Source: Massilia yuzhufengensis (GTDB taxonomy: Bacteria > Pseudomonadota > Gammaproteobacteria > Burkholderiales > Burkholderiaceae_D). From it: a stretch of 64,000 nucleotides of DNA. A program made the position numbers and the translations under genes. Below, one piece after another: positions 1-8,314 of this stretch. The stretch's first letter is position 1; each line of letters begins with the position of its first letter. The stretch lies in contig NZ_FOLD01000023.1 of the NCBI RefSeq assembly GCF_900112225.1, forward strand, positions 1 through 64,000. The letters run 5' to 3'. Under the pieces are notes generated by a model. That model did not search any database. It saw only the letters and a list, made by a program, of their open reading frames with translations, and had not been told where the DNA came from.

Positions 1-215
1 AGATGGTAGTGATGCGATGCGTGCGCATTGAAGCCAGTTTCGAGGGCACGCAAACTCGGCGCTCCGCTGGCCTGCGCATACACCATCGCCGTCATGTGAT
101 TCCAAGGCTTGAAGTGCTTGGTGTATTTGGCGGCATTGTGGCGGGCGACTGCCTGATCGAAGGCAGCGCGGGGCAGCCCCTTCATTAATTCTTGAAATGT
201 CGTTATGCTGTACAT
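1..215 (-). CDS. IS4-family transposase, N-terminal part (cut by window edge)
   Basis: Read on the minus strand from the ATG at 213-215, the product begins MYSITTFQELMKGLPR and continues through WNHMTAMVYAQASGAPSLR to an ETGFNAHASHHYHL stretch at the window edge. This matches the DUF4372 N-terminal domain of IS4-type transposases, whose usual pattern is 'F..L...LPR..F...V', 'W.HL.AM.YAQ', 'SLR.LE..F'. About 71 residues are visible; the DDE catalytic domain would lie outside the window, so it cannot be said whether the element is intact. Base composition is lower in GC than the neighbours, as expected for an insertion sequence. The outer end of the element probably falls between 215 and about 300, but no terminal inverted repeat could be fixed from one end. 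Confidence 0.8.
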   Translation of the reverse strand, partial: MYSITTFQELMKGLPRAAFDQAVARHNAAKYTKHFKPWNHMTAMVYAQASGAPSLRALETGFNAHASHHYH

Positions 216-356
216 GGTTGCAGGTTTGGTTTTTAAGTTGGCAAACCGAGGTTAACCCTCGTAAACCAATGCCTGCAACCCCTCCTTGCTAAGTCAAGCA
301 AATTATTCCGGACAGCAGTGCGCGCAGGCGGGGATCCAAGTTAACGAATCGCAGAG

Positions 357-827
357 TTACTCGCTGATCTGACTCTGCAAATAATTCTGAATCCCCACCT
401 TCACGATCAGGTCGAGCTGCGTCTCCAGCCACTCGATATGTTCCTCGGTATCTTCCAGGATCATCAGGAACAGATCGCGCGTCACGTAGTCGCCCGCCAC
501 TTCGGAGGCCGCGATGCCTTCCTTGACCGTCACCTGGGCGGCGCGCTCGAGTTTCAGGTCGCATTCGAGCATTTCCTGGGTCGATTCACCGATGAGCAGC
601 TTGTGCAGCGCCTGCAGGTTCGGCAGGCCGTCGAGCATCAGGATGCGGTCGATCAGCTTGTCGGCATGCTTCATCTCACCGATCGACTCGTCGTATTCCT
701 TCTTCGCCAGCTTGCCGAAGCCCCAGTGGCGGTACATGCGCGCATGCAGGAAATACTGGTTGACCGCGGTGAGTTCGTTCGTCAGCTGCGCGTTGAGCAG
801 CCGGATGATGTTGGGATCGCCCTTCAT
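357..827 (-). CDS. bfr: bacterioferritin
   Basis: Haem-containing 24-mer ferritin that oxidises Fe(II) and stores it as a mineral in the cytoplasm. The 156-residue product has the family length. Visible ligands are Glu18, Glu51 and His54 in the motif GEMKHAD, later Glu residues and the DTEEHIEWLE helix for the second half of the di-iron site, and Met52 at the position of the inter-subunit haem ligand. The start at 827 (MKGDPNIIRLLN) fits the family better than an ATG 11 codons upstream. It lies 96 bp downstream of bfd on the same strand, so the two iron-storage and iron-release partners are likely co-transcribed from the Fur-box region upstream of bfd. Confidence 0.97.
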   Translation of the reverse strand: MKGDPNIIRLLNAQLTNELTAVNQYFLHARMYRHWGFGKLAKKEYDESIGEMKHADKLIDRILMLDGLPNLQALHKLLIGESTQEMLECDLKLERAAQVTVKEGIAASEVAGDYVTRDLFLMILEDTEEHIEWLETQLDLIVKVGIQNYLQSQISE

Positions 828-923
828 GGAGTGCTTTCGTGATGTGAATGTGGACATCATAACAAACCACGGGCGGCGCCGGGGAGGCGCGCAGCCCCGG
901 AGCGGCCCGGGGCGGGAGGGGGA

Positions 924-1133
924 TTACGCGGCTTGTGGCGTGCGGCGCAGCTCGGTAACGACGGTCTTGCTGTCCAGGTGGGCGTTGAGCACTTCGCGGG
1001 CGTAGCTGACGCAGGTGCCGCACATGGTGCCCACGCCCAGTTCACGGTGCAGTTCGGCCACGGACGAGATGCCGAGGTCGACCGCCTGGCGGATTTCACG
1101 GTCGGAGATGTTGTTGCAGACACAGACGATCAT
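924..1133 (-). CDS. bfd: bacterioferritin-associated ferredoxin
   Basis: Small [2Fe-2S] protein of 69 residues that in characterised systems binds bacterioferritin and passes electrons to it so that stored iron is released. The four cluster cysteines are visible as CVC near the N-terminus (Cys4, Cys6) and CGTC (Cys38, Cys41), the BFD spacing. The ATG at 1133 is preceded by AAGGGA at a normal distance. The gene is directly upstream of bfr and divergent from feoA; a strong Fur-box-like palindrome lies about 50 bp upstream, consistent with induction under iron starvation. Confidence 0.95.
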   Translation of the reverse strand: MIVCVCNNISDREIRQAVDLGISSVAELHRELGVGTMCGTCVSYAREVLNAHLDSKTVVTELRRTPQAA

Positions 1134-1184
1134 CGTTTCGTTCCCTTGGCGCTTGCTCAAATGCTACTTAGTGAATTTGCATTG

Positions 1185-1205
1185 AAATGAGAATCAATCT
1201 CATTT
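1185..1205. promoter_or_regulatory. Fur box between bfd and feoA
   Basis: The 21-bp stretch has 8-bp arms AAATGAGA and TCTCATTT around a five-base centre. It fits the 7-1-7 Fur consensus family (TGATAATnATTATCA) in its TGAGAATnAATCTCA core. It sits in the divergent gap between bfd and feoA, and fur is itself encoded at 37938-38366. Binding is inferred from sequence only. Confidence 0.75.
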
Positions 1206-1291
1206 GTGTTGCTATTCTCCGTAAACTCGACCGCGTTTGCAACAGGAATTTTGCGTTTCTGCGATGTTTCCCGGGACTGTGATCAAAGCGC

Positions 1292-1312
1292 AAATAGAAA
1301 TAATTCGCATTT
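1292..1312. promoter_or_regulatory. second, weaker Fur-like site upstream of feoA
   Basis: An AT-rich 21-bp dyad with outer arms AAAT/ATTT and a central AATAATT lies 66 bp before feoA. It matches the Fur consensus less well than the site at 1185-1205. It may act with that site or simply be part of the feo promoter. Confidence 0.35.
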
Positions 1313-1377
1313 AGGTTTATGATGCACGTAGTTGTCTCATCAGCGCTACATCCAGTACGACATTCACGGACGCGACC

Positions 1378-1635
1378 ATGACCCTAGCCCCCACCCTCAC
1401 CACGCTCGACGCCCTCCATCCCGGCCAGAGCGCCACCGTGATCCACCTCGCCCCCAGCGGGCAAGACGGCGCTCCCGACGTCCAGCGCCGCCTGATGGAA
1501 CTCGGCTTCGTGCCCGGCGAGCGCATTCGCGTGCTCAAGCGCGTGATGGGTGGCCCGCTGGCGGTCAAGGTCGGCGAATCCACCTTCGCGCTGCGCCGTT
1601 TCGAAGCGGCCCTCGTGTCGATCAAGCCGGAATAA
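1378..1635 (+). CDS. feoA: ferrous iron transport protein A
   Basis: Small cytoplasmic SH3-like protein needed for FeoB-dependent Fe(II) uptake. The 85-residue product carries the FeoA signature, with the segment RRLMELGFVPGERIRVLKR followed by a hydrophobic strand and VGESTFALRR. It is the first gene of a feoA-feoB-small protein operon: its stop is 3 bp before the feoB start. The Fur-box region upstream predicts repression by iron. Confidence 0.95.
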   Translation: MTLAPTLTTLDALHPGQSATVIHLAPSGQDGAPDVQRRLMELGFVPGERIRVLKRVMGGPLAVKVGESTFALRRFEAALVSIKPE

Positions 1636-1638
1636 TCG

Positions 1639-3519
1639 ATGGGTGTCATGGAACAGCAGGTGGCGTCCCGCACGCCCCTGGTCGCATTGCTCGGCAATCC
1701 CAACTGCGGCAAGACCGCGCTCTTCAACCGCCTCACCGGCTCGCGCCAGAAGGTCGCGAACTACGCCGGCGTCACCATCGAACGCAAGGAAGGCAGCTTC
1801 ACCTCGCCGGCCGGGCGCTCGTTTCGCGTGCTCGACCTGCCGGGCGCCTACAGCCTCAATGCGCAAACCCCGGACGAAGGCATCACGCGCGACGTGGTGG
1901 CCGGCCTGCGCGCGGGCGAAGCCCCGCTCGACGCCATCCTGTGCGTGGTCAACGCGACCAACCTGCGCCTGAACCTGCGCCTGGTGCTGGAACTGCGCCG
2001 CCTGGGCCTGCCGATGGTGCTGGTGCTGAACATGGTCGACGTCGCGCGCAAGCGCGGCATCGCGATCGATACCGCGAAGCTGTCCTCCGAGCTGGGCATG
2101 CCGGTGGTCGAAACCGTCGCCATCCAGGCCGGCGGCGAAGCGGCCCTGCTGGCCGAGCTGGACGGCATGCAGTTCAGCGCGCCGGTCAAGGCCAAGCCGC
2201 TGTCGGCGATCGACGCGGTGCCGGTCGAGGAAACCCAGCGCGAAGTGCGCCGCATCCTCGACGTGGCGGTGTCCACCAGCGGCGACAGCGGCAACCTCAC
2301 CGAAAAAATCGACAACGTGGTGTTGCACCCGGTGCTCGGTCCGGTGATCCTGGCCGCATTGATGTTCCTGATTTTCCAGGCCGTGTTCAGCTGGGCCGGT
2401 TTGCCGATGGACCTGATCGAGGCCGGGGTCGGCCGCCTGGGTGAACTGGTCGGCGCGTGGCTGGGCGAGGGCATGCTGCACAGCCTCATCGTCGACGGCA
2501 TCATTGCCGGCGTCGGCAGCGTGCTGGTATTCCTGCCCCAGATCCTGATCCTGTTCTTCTTCATCCTGCTGCTCGAAGACGTCGGCTACCTGCCGCGCGC
2601 CGCCTTCCTGCTCGACCGCGTCATGGGCAGCGTCGGCCTGTCGGGCCGCGCCTTCCTGCCGCTACTGTCCTCGTTCGCCTGCGCGATCCCCGGCATCATG
2701 GCCGCGCGCACCATCCAGAATCCGCGCGACCGCCTGGTGACGATCATGATCGCCCCCCTCATGACCTGCTCGGCGCGCCTGCCCGTGTATGCGCTGCTGA
2801 TCGCGGCCTTCATTCCGGACCGCACCGTGGCCAGCGTGCTCAATTTGCAGGGCCTGGTGCTGTTCGTGCTGTACATGGCCGGCATCCTGAGCGCGATGGC
2901 GGTGGCCTGGATCATGAAGCGCCGCAGCGAATACAAGCAGCAGGCGCTGATGCTCGAACTGCCGGCCTACCACTGGCCGCAGCCGCGCGCGCTGGCGTCC
3001 GGCCTGTGGGAGCGCGCCAAGATCTTCCTGATGCGGGTCGGCACCCTGATCCTCACCATGATGATCATGCTGTGGCTGCTGTCGAGCTTCCCTGGCGCAC
3101 CGGAAGGCGCGACTCATCCGCCGATCTATTACAGCGTGGCCGGCCTGATCGGCCGCGGCCTGGAATTCATCCTGGCCCCGATCGGCTTCGGCTGGGAAAT
3201 CGCGATCGCCCTGGTGCCCGGCATGGCCGCGCGTGAAGTGGCGGTCGGCGCGCTGGGCACCGTGTACGCGCTCTCGGGCGGCGACGAAGCCGCCAATACC
3301 CTGGCGCCGCTGATCGCGCAATCGTGGTCGCTGGCCACCGGCCTGTCGCTGCTCACCTGGTATGTGTATGCACCGCACTGCCTGCCGACCCTGGCCACCG
3401 TGGCCCGCGAAACGGGCAACCGCCGCTACGCCTGGATCATGGCCGGCTACATGTTCGCGCTGGCCTACGTGGCCGCTTTCATCGTCTACCGCACCACGCT
3501 GTACTTCACGGGAGCGTAA
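1639..3519 (+). CDS. feoB: ferrous iron transporter FeoB
   Basis: Inner-membrane Fe(II) permease with an N-terminal GTPase domain. The 626-residue product shows G1 GNPNCGKT (residues 19-26), G3 DLPGAYS and G4 NMVD, followed by a GDI-like helical region and a polytopic membrane domain with the Gate motifs, including LSSFACAIPGIMAARTI and CSARLPVY. It is shorter than E. coli FeoB (about 773 aa), within the range seen for the family. The ATG at 1639 follows feoA by 3 bp; ATG 1648 is a possible alternative. It is translationally linked with feoA and followed at 2 bp by a Cys-rich membrane protein. Confidence 0.97.
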   Translation: MGVMEQQVASRTPLVALLGNPNCGKTALFNRLTGSRQKVANYAGVTIERKEGSFTSPAGRSFRVLDLPGAYSLNAQTPDEGITRDVVAGLRAGEAPLDAILCVVNATNLRLNLRLVLELRRLGLPMVLVLNMVDVARKRGIAIDTAKLSSELGMPVVETVAIQAGGEAALLAELDGMQFSAPVKAKPLSAIDAVPVEETQREVRRILDVAVSTSGDSGNLTEKIDNVVLHPVLGPVILAALMFLIFQAVFSWAGLPMDLIEAGVGRLGELVGAWLGEGMLHSLIVDGIIAGVGSVLVFLPQILILFFFILLLEDVGYLPRAAFLLDRVMGSVGLSGRAFLPLLSSFACAIPGIMAARTIQNPRDRLVTIMIAPLMTCSARLPVYALLIAAFIPDRTVASVLNLQGLVLFVLYMAGILSAMAVAWIMKRRSEYKQQALMLELPAYHWPQPRALASGLWERAKIFLMRVGTLILTMMIMLWLLSSFPGAPEGATHPPIYYSVAGLIGRGLEFILAPIGFGWEIAIALVPGMAAREVAVGALGTVYALSGGDEAANTLAPLIAQSWSLATGLSLLTWYVYAPHCLPTLATVARETGNRRYAWIMAGYMFALAYVAAFIVYRTTLYFTGA

Positions 3520-3521
3520 GC

Positions 3522-3788
3522 ATGTGGCAGGAAGTGGTGGTGGGGATCATCGTTGCGCTGGCGGGCCTCTACATCGGCGCCAAGTACCTGCCCGAAAGCT
3601 GGCGCCGTGCCCTGGTGCACCGCCTGTCGCAGGGCGGACGCCAGTCGCCGCTGGTGAAATGGCTCGATACGTCCGCCAGCTGCGGCACCGGCTGCGGCAG
3701 CTGCGGCAGCTGCGGCGACGACAAGGCGGCCGAGCCCACGGCGCCGGGGGGCAGGGGCAAGGTCATCAAGATTCACCAGCAGCGCTAA
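3522..3788 (+). CDS. small Cys-rich single-pass membrane protein of the feo operon
   Basis: The 88-residue product has one N-terminal transmembrane helix (VVVGIIVALAGLYIGAKYL) and a cytoplasmic tail holding a cysteine cluster, CGTGCGSCGSCG, which could bind a metal or a cluster. It starts 2 bp after the feoB stop, so it belongs to the feo operon. Small Cys-rich proteins of this type (FeoB-associated Cys-rich membrane proteins, or the DUF6587 group) often replace FeoC in other phyla. The role here, stabilising or gating FeoB, is inferred from position and cysteine content. Confidence 0.8.
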   Translation: MWQEVVVGIIVALAGLYIGAKYLPESWRRALVHRLSQGGRQSPLVKWLDTSASCGTGCGSCGSCGDDKAAEPTAPGGRGKVIKIHQQR

Positions 3789-3845
3789 GCAACAGCAGCG
3801 GCCGGGACGCTCAGGCCGATTTTTCCCGCTAACCGCAGAACCGTC

Positions 3846-3878
3846 GCACCGGCGAAGGCCGGTGCCTGATTTTTTTTG
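3846..3878 (+). terminator. probable terminator of the feo operon, built from a REP-like palindrome
   Basis: Perfect 8-bp arms GCACCGGC (3846-3853) and GCCGGTGC (3858-3865) with a GAAG loop are followed after three bases by a run of T (3869-3877). The hairpin core belongs to the intergenic palindrome family found elsewhere in the window, so a repeat appears to have been adopted as a terminator. Confidence 0.6.
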
Positions 3879-3907
3879 CGCAGTCGAGGTGCGTGCAGAA
3901 ATTAGGC

Positions 3908-3932
3908 GGAACAATGCCAGTGGCATTGTTCC
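3908..3932. repeat. 25-bp perfect palindrome
   Basis: Arms GGAACAATGCCA and TGGCATTGTTCC flank one central G. A relative with the same core lies at 37766-37788, and both are followed by a CCTGCGCCGG stretch, so this is a second type of dispersed intergenic palindrome. Confidence 0.7.
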
Positions 3933-4007
3933 TGCCTGCGCCGGAAGTCGTAGCTGCCAGTGGCAGGTGCGACGGTATGACGGTCGCGGGACTGGCGTGC
4001 GCCGTGA

Positions 4008-4385
4008 CTACTTGGCCGGCGCAGCCACGACGTGCCAGGCGCCGCCCATCCCATCGCCGGTCTTGTCGCCGGCCTTCTTGTCTTTCACGAAGGTGTACAA
4101 GGGCTTGCCATCGTGCGCAAGCTGCTTGCTGCCATCTTCGCGCGTGACGACCGACCAGGGCGCCGCGACATTGGCGCTGCCGGCCACGACTGGCGGCCAG
4201 TTCTTGGCGCAAGTGGCGACGCAATTGCTCTTGCCGCTCTCATCCTTGTCGTAGGTATAGACCGTCATGCCCTTGGCATCGACCAGCACGCCGTGGGCCG
4301 CCTGCAAGGGCGCGGCGTCGGATGCGTACAGGGTGGAACTGATCAGCAGGGCGGAAACGGCGGTACAGGCTCGAAGCAAGCTCAT
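4008..4385 (-). CDS. secreted COG4315-type repeat protein
   Basis: The 125-residue product has a signal peptide (cleavage probably after LYASDA) and a periplasmic domain with the paired motif of the 'secreted repeat of unknown function' family (PF03640/COG4315). This is seen as GMTVYTYDKDESGKSNC..C.KNWPP and GKPLYTFVKDKKAGDKTGDGM..AWHVV. Two cysteines in the first repeat may form a disulphide. Function is unknown in the family. It is monocistronic, convergent with the feo operon across a repeat-bearing gap and divergent from the glutathione transferase gene. Confidence 0.85.
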   Translation of the reverse strand: MSLLRACTAVSALLISSTLYASDAAPLQAAHGVLVDAKGMTVYTYDKDESGKSNCVATCAKNWPPVVAGSANVAAPWSVVTREDGSKQLAHDGKPLYTFVKDKKAGDKTGDGMGGAWHVVAAPAK

Positions 4386-4533
4386 AGGAACTCCTGTCGT
4401 TGACTGCGTGGGTGGATGACCATTCTAGTCCGGGCTGGCCCAGCACTCAACTGCCGCGACGGCAGCGGTGCGGCCTGTTGGCAGGCGCACAACATGGTAA
4501 GCTGGCCTCCTGTCGAACTCCCCTGGAAACCCC

Positions 4534-5205
4534 ATGATCGTCGTCCATCACCTGAACAATTCGCGCTCCCAGCGCATCCTCTGGCTGCTCGAAGAGCTCG
4601 GGCTCGACTACGAGATCAAGAAATACCAGCGCGACCCCAAGACCATGCTGGCGCCGCCGGAACTCAAGGCTGTGCACCCACTCGGCAAGTCGCCGGTGAT
4701 CAGCGACGGCGACACGGTGGTGGCCGAATCCGGCGCCATCGTCGAATACCTGGTTGAGCGCTACGGCCAGGGCCGGCTGGTGCCGCCCGCCGGCACCCCG
4801 GAGCGCCTGCGCTGGACCTATTTCCTGCACTTCGCCGAAGGCACGGCCATGTCGCCGCTGCTGATGAAGCTGGTGTTCGACAAGATCGAGAGCAGCCCGA
4901 TGCCGTTCTTCGCCAAGCCGATCGCACGCTCGATCGCGGGCAAGGTCAAATCCAGCTTCATCATGCCGAACATCCGCAGCCAGCTCGATTTCCTGGAAGC
5001 CGAACTGGGCAAGTCCACCTGGTTCGCCGGCGAGGAATTCAGCGCCGCCGACATCCAGATGAGCTTTGCGCTGGAAGCGGCCGCCTCGCGCGGCGGGCTG
5101 GGCGCGCAGTATCCGAAGCTGACGGCCTTCCTGGATGCGATCCATGCGCGGCCGGCCTATGCGCGGGCGCTGGAGCGCGGCGGCAAATACGATTTTGTGA
5201 AATAG
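4534..5205 (+). CDS. glutathione S-transferase family protein
   Basis: The 223-residue product has an N-terminal thioredoxin-fold domain (HHLNNSRSQRILWLLEELGLDYE, then PLGKSPVISDG and the glutathione-contacting AESGAIVEYLVERY) and an all-helical C-terminal domain. It probably conjugates or transfers glutathione in the cytoplasm; the substrate cannot be told from sequence. The gene stands alone between a divergent secreted protein and a hairpin at 5224-5259. Confidence 0.9.
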   Translation: MIVVHHLNNSRSQRILWLLEELGLDYEIKKYQRDPKTMLAPPELKAVHPLGKSPVISDGDTVVAESGAIVEYLVERYGQGRLVPPAGTPERLRWTYFLHFAEGTAMSPLLMKLVFDKIESSPMPFFAKPIARSIAGKVKSSFIMPNIRSQLDFLEAELGKSTWFAGEEFSAADIQMSFALEAAASRGGLGAQYPKLTAFLDAIHARPAYARALERGGKYDFVK

Positions 5206-5223
5206 ACCGGCGATATATTTTTT

Positions 5224-5259
5224 AACCATGAGTGTTGCGAAACCGCCTACCTCATGGTT
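5224..5259. repeat. inverted repeat between the GST gene and the DUF1800 operon
   Basis: Perfect 9-bp arms AACCATGAG (5224-5232) and CTCATGGTT (5251-5259) are separated by 18 bases. There is no strong T-run on either side. It could end transcription of the GST gene or act as an operator for the operon starting at 5313. Confidence 0.5.
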
Positions 5260-5312
5260 GTTTATTAATACCTGCGTGCAATAATAGAGGCTTCGTTCCC
5301 CCAGGAGTCTCC

Positions 5313-6956
5313 ATGTCCACCTTCCCGCGCCTTTTCCGCTCGCAGCGGGCCTGGCTGATCCCTGTCGTCCTGGCATTTGCCGCCGGCTGCAGCCGCGATG
5401 CCGGCCAGCCTGCGGACCAGTTCAGCGCGTCCGCCGGCCAGGTCAAGCCGGTGGTAGCGAGTGCTGTGACCCGCTATGCCGCGGCGCGCTTCGCCGACCA
5501 GGTCAGCTTCGGCGCCACGCCGGCCCTGGTGGCGGACATCCAGGTCAAGGGATTCGAGCGCTGGATCGACGAACAGTATGCGCTGCCGGTGTCGACCATC
5601 GACACCAGCCCGATCGTCAACTACGACAGCCAGATCCCGGAGCTGGGCCAGAAGGCTTACCACTACGCCAACCTGCAGCTGTTCGGCTCGTTCCTGAACG
5701 CGCCCGACCAGCTGCGCCGTCGCGTCAGCTGGTCGCTGTCGCAGTTCGTGGTGGCCGCGATCAACAAGATCGAGCCCTATGGCGGCCTGGCCTACTCGAA
5801 CTTCCTGCAGCAGTACGCGTTTGCGAACTACGGCGACCTGATCCGCGCCGTCACCATCAACCCGTCGATGGGCATCTACCTGGACAATCTCCAGAACCGT
5901 CCCACCACCGACGAGTGCAAGTGGTGCGCGCCCAACGAAAACTATGCGCGCGAGCTGATGCAGCTGTTCGCCCTGGGCGTGGTCAAGCTCAACCTGGACG
6001 GCTCTACCCAGCGCGACGCCGCCGGCAAGCCGATCGAAACCTATAGCCAGAAGGACGTCGAGGAACTGGCGCGTGCGCTGACCGGCTGGCGTATCGAGCG
6101 CGACCATGACCGCACCGACTACCGCCGCTACGACGGCGAACTGGTCCCCGACCCCTGGCGCGCCGCCCACGACCGCGGCGCCAAGACCGTGTTGGGGCGC
6201 TCCTTCCCGGCCGGCGTCGAAGCGCGCCAGGAACTCGAGACCATCGTCTCGGTGCTGATGGCGCACCAGAACATCGCGCCCTTCGTCAGCCTGCGCATGA
6301 TCCAGCACCTGGTCGCCAGCGACCCGAGCCCGGCCTATATCGCCCGCGTCGCCACGGTGTTCCGCAACAATGGCCAGGGCGTGGCCGGCGACATGAAGGC
6401 CGTCGTCAAGGCCGTGCTGCTGGACCAGGAAGCGCGCCGCGGCGACCAGGTCGGCAGCGGCGCGGTCAACGCCGGCAAGATGCGCGAGCCCCTGCTGTGG
6501 TACACCGGTGTGATGCGCGGCCTTGGCTGCACGCGCCAGCTGACCTGGAACGACGGCAACCCGATGGGCTCGTCCCAGAATCCGTTCGACCCGGCCAGCG
6601 TGTTCAGCTTCTACATGCCGACCGATCGCGCACCGGGCAGCAACCTGCTGGCGCCCGAGCAGCGCCTGCTGAACGCCTCGGAGCTGTCGTGGCGGCTTGG
6701 TAACAGCATTGCCGAAGGCGCGACCCGTGCCGGCTCCAGCTGCGACGCCGAAGCCTTCGGCCGCGCCTACAGCGCCTCGCCGGCGGCCCTGGCCGACCTG
6801 GTCAGCGAGCGCTACTTCCGCGGCGCCATGCCGGCCGTCCTGCGCCAGAACCTGATCGAACTGGCGCCCACCACCTGGGGCAATACCCCAACCCAGAAAG
6901 CCGTCAGCCTGCTGCAGTTCGCGCTGGCGACCCCTTACTATGGAGTGATCCGCTGA
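5313..6956 (+). CDS. DUF1800 family lipoprotein
   Basis: The 547-residue product begins with a lipoprotein signal whose lipobox is AFAAGC (lipidated Cys26). The mature part is a DUF1800 protein: conserved blocks include ARFADQVSFGATP, LRRRVSWSLSQFVV, NENYARELMQLFALGV, a LTGWRI segment and MREPLLWYTGVMR. The ATG at 5313 has AGGAG eight bases before it, which decides the start over an upstream in-frame ATG. The biochemical role of DUF1800 is unknown; it is usually encoded directly before a DUF1501 protein, as here, where stop and start overlap as TGATG. Confidence 0.92.
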   Translation: MSTFPRLFRSQRAWLIPVVLAFAAGCSRDAGQPADQFSASAGQVKPVVASAVTRYAAARFADQVSFGATPALVADIQVKGFERWIDEQYALPVSTIDTSPIVNYDSQIPELGQKAYHYANLQLFGSFLNAPDQLRRRVSWSLSQFVVAAINKIEPYGGLAYSNFLQQYAFANYGDLIRAVTINPSMGIYLDNLQNRPTTDECKWCAPNENYARELMQLFALGVVKLNLDGSTQRDAAGKPIETYSQKDVEELARALTGWRIERDHDRTDYRRYDGELVPDPWRAAHDRGAKTVLGRSFPAGVEARQELETIVSVLMAHQNIAPFVSLRMIQHLVASDPSPAYIARVATVFRNNGQGVAGDMKAVVKAVLLDQEARRGDQVGSGAVNAGKMREPLLWYTGVMRGLGCTRQLTWNDGNPMGSSQNPFDPASVFSFYMPTDRAPGSNLLAPEQRLLNASELSWRLGNSIAEGATRAGSSCDAEAFGRAYSASPAALADLVSERYFRGAMPAVLRQNLIELAPTTWGNTPTQKAVSLLQFALATPYYGVIR

Positions 6957-8308
6957 TGGACCGCCGCCACTTTCTCCGTTTCGCCGGCGCCGCGCCGGTG
7001 GTCAGCATGCTCGGCGCGTCCAGCCTGCTGGAATCCGGCACCGCCCATGCGGCCGGCGACGATTACCGCGCCCTGGTCGTCGTGTTCCTCAACGGCGGCA
7101 ACGATGGCCTGAACAGCCTGGTGCCGCTGGATGGCGCCTACAACGACTACGCCGCCGCGCGTCCCGAGCTGGCGATCGCGAAAAGCGTGCTGGCCACGCT
7201 GTCGGGCAGCAGCGGCGGCCATACCTACGGCATGCATCCGGCGCTGGCGCCGCTCGCGCCGCTGTACAACAGCGGCCGCCTGGCGTGGATCGCCAATACC
7301 GGCCCGCTGGTGCAGCCGGCCACGGCGCGCCAGGTGATCGAGCGTTCGGTGCCGGTGCCGTCCTTCCTGCTGTCGCACAGCGACCAGGTGATGTGGCAGC
7401 AGGGCTGGCTGGGCGACAGCGATACCAGCGGCTGGGCCGGGCGTTCGCTGGAGCTGCTCCCGACCGCGCTGCGCAACCCGGTCAATGCGGTGACGATGAA
7501 TAACGACCGCACCCTGGTCCTGGGCCGCAATTCGCCGGTGTCCTTCCTGAGCCCCTGGGACTCGCGCTACTGGGGCCAGGCCGACCTGGCCCAGCCCCAG
7601 ACCCCGGCCGCCCAGGCGCTCAACCGCATGGCGCGCTGGCAATTCTCCAACCAGTACGACGCCGAATACGCGCGCACCTTCGGCCGCGCCGTGAGCGAAT
7701 CGACCCTGTTCACCCAGGTCACGCTGGCCGCCGGCGAACCGAAGGGCGATTTCGGCAGCGACGAGCTGTCGCGCTCCCTGCGCAAGCTCGCCTCCCTCAT
7801 GCCGGTCTTCAAGCAGCGCGGCTACAAACGCCAGGTGTTCCTGGTGCAGTGGGGCGGCTTCGATACCCACGCGGCCCAGCGCGGCACCGGCGCCACCAGC
7901 CAGGACGCCCAGCTGGCGGTGCTGGCGCGCGCCATGAGCGCCTTCGACCAGGCCAACCAGGCGGCAGGCCTGGACCAGAACGTGGTGTCCCTGACCATGA
8001 CCGACTTCGGGCGTACGCTGCGCCAGGCCTCGGGCGGCGGCAGCGACCACGCCTGGGGCAACCACTGGTTCGCGATGGGCGGCCCGGTGCGCGGCGGCCA
8101 GGTGGTCGGCACCTTGCCGACCCTGACCCTGGGCGGCCCGGACGATTCCGACCCGAACGGCGGCGGGCGTTTCGTGCCGACCATCTCGAGCGACCAGGTG
8201 GGCGCGACGCTGATGCAGTGGCTCGGCCTGCCCGCGTCCGAATTCGACAAGGCCTTCCCGAACCTGGTCAATTTCGGCCAGAAGACCATCAACCTGCTGC
8301 ACGCATAA
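6956..8308 (+). CDS. DUF1501 family Tat-exported protein
   Basis: The 450-residue product starts MDRRHFLRFAG, a twin-arginine signal followed by a hydrophobic stretch and an AHA-type cleavage site, so it is exported folded. The body matches DUF1501, a family of the alkaline phosphatase/sulfatase-like fold: VVFLNGGNDGLNSLVPLDG, GMHPALAPLAPLYNSGRLAWIANTG, a FDTHAAQ segment and DFGRTLRQ...GSDHAWG. The start overlaps the DUF1800 stop by one base. Substrate and reaction are unknown; Tat export suggests a metal cofactor bound before export. Confidence 0.93.
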   Translation: MDRRHFLRFAGAAPVVSMLGASSLLESGTAHAAGDDYRALVVVFLNGGNDGLNSLVPLDGAYNDYAAARPELAIAKSVLATLSGSSGGHTYGMHPALAPLAPLYNSGRLAWIANTGPLVQPATARQVIERSVPVPSFLLSHSDQVMWQQGWLGDSDTSGWAGRSLELLPTALRNPVNAVTMNNDRTLVLGRNSPVSFLSPWDSRYWGQADLAQPQTPAAQALNRMARWQFSNQYDAEYARTFGRAVSESTLFTQVTLAAGEPKGDFGSDELSRSLRKLASLMPVFKQRGYKRQVFLVQWGGFDTHAAQRGTGATSQDAQLAVLARAMSAFDQANQAAGLDQNVVSLTMTDFGRTLRQASGGGSDHAWGNHWFAMGGPVRGGQVVGTLPTLTLGGPDDSDPNGGGRFVPTISSDQVGATLMQWLGLPASEFDKAFPNLVNFGQKTINLLHA

Positions 8309-8314
8309 GACGTT

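Noticed and set aside
3670..3720. Short tandem GGCAGCTGC repeats
   Set aside because: They encode the Cys-Gly cluster of the feo-linked membrane protein; no separate element.
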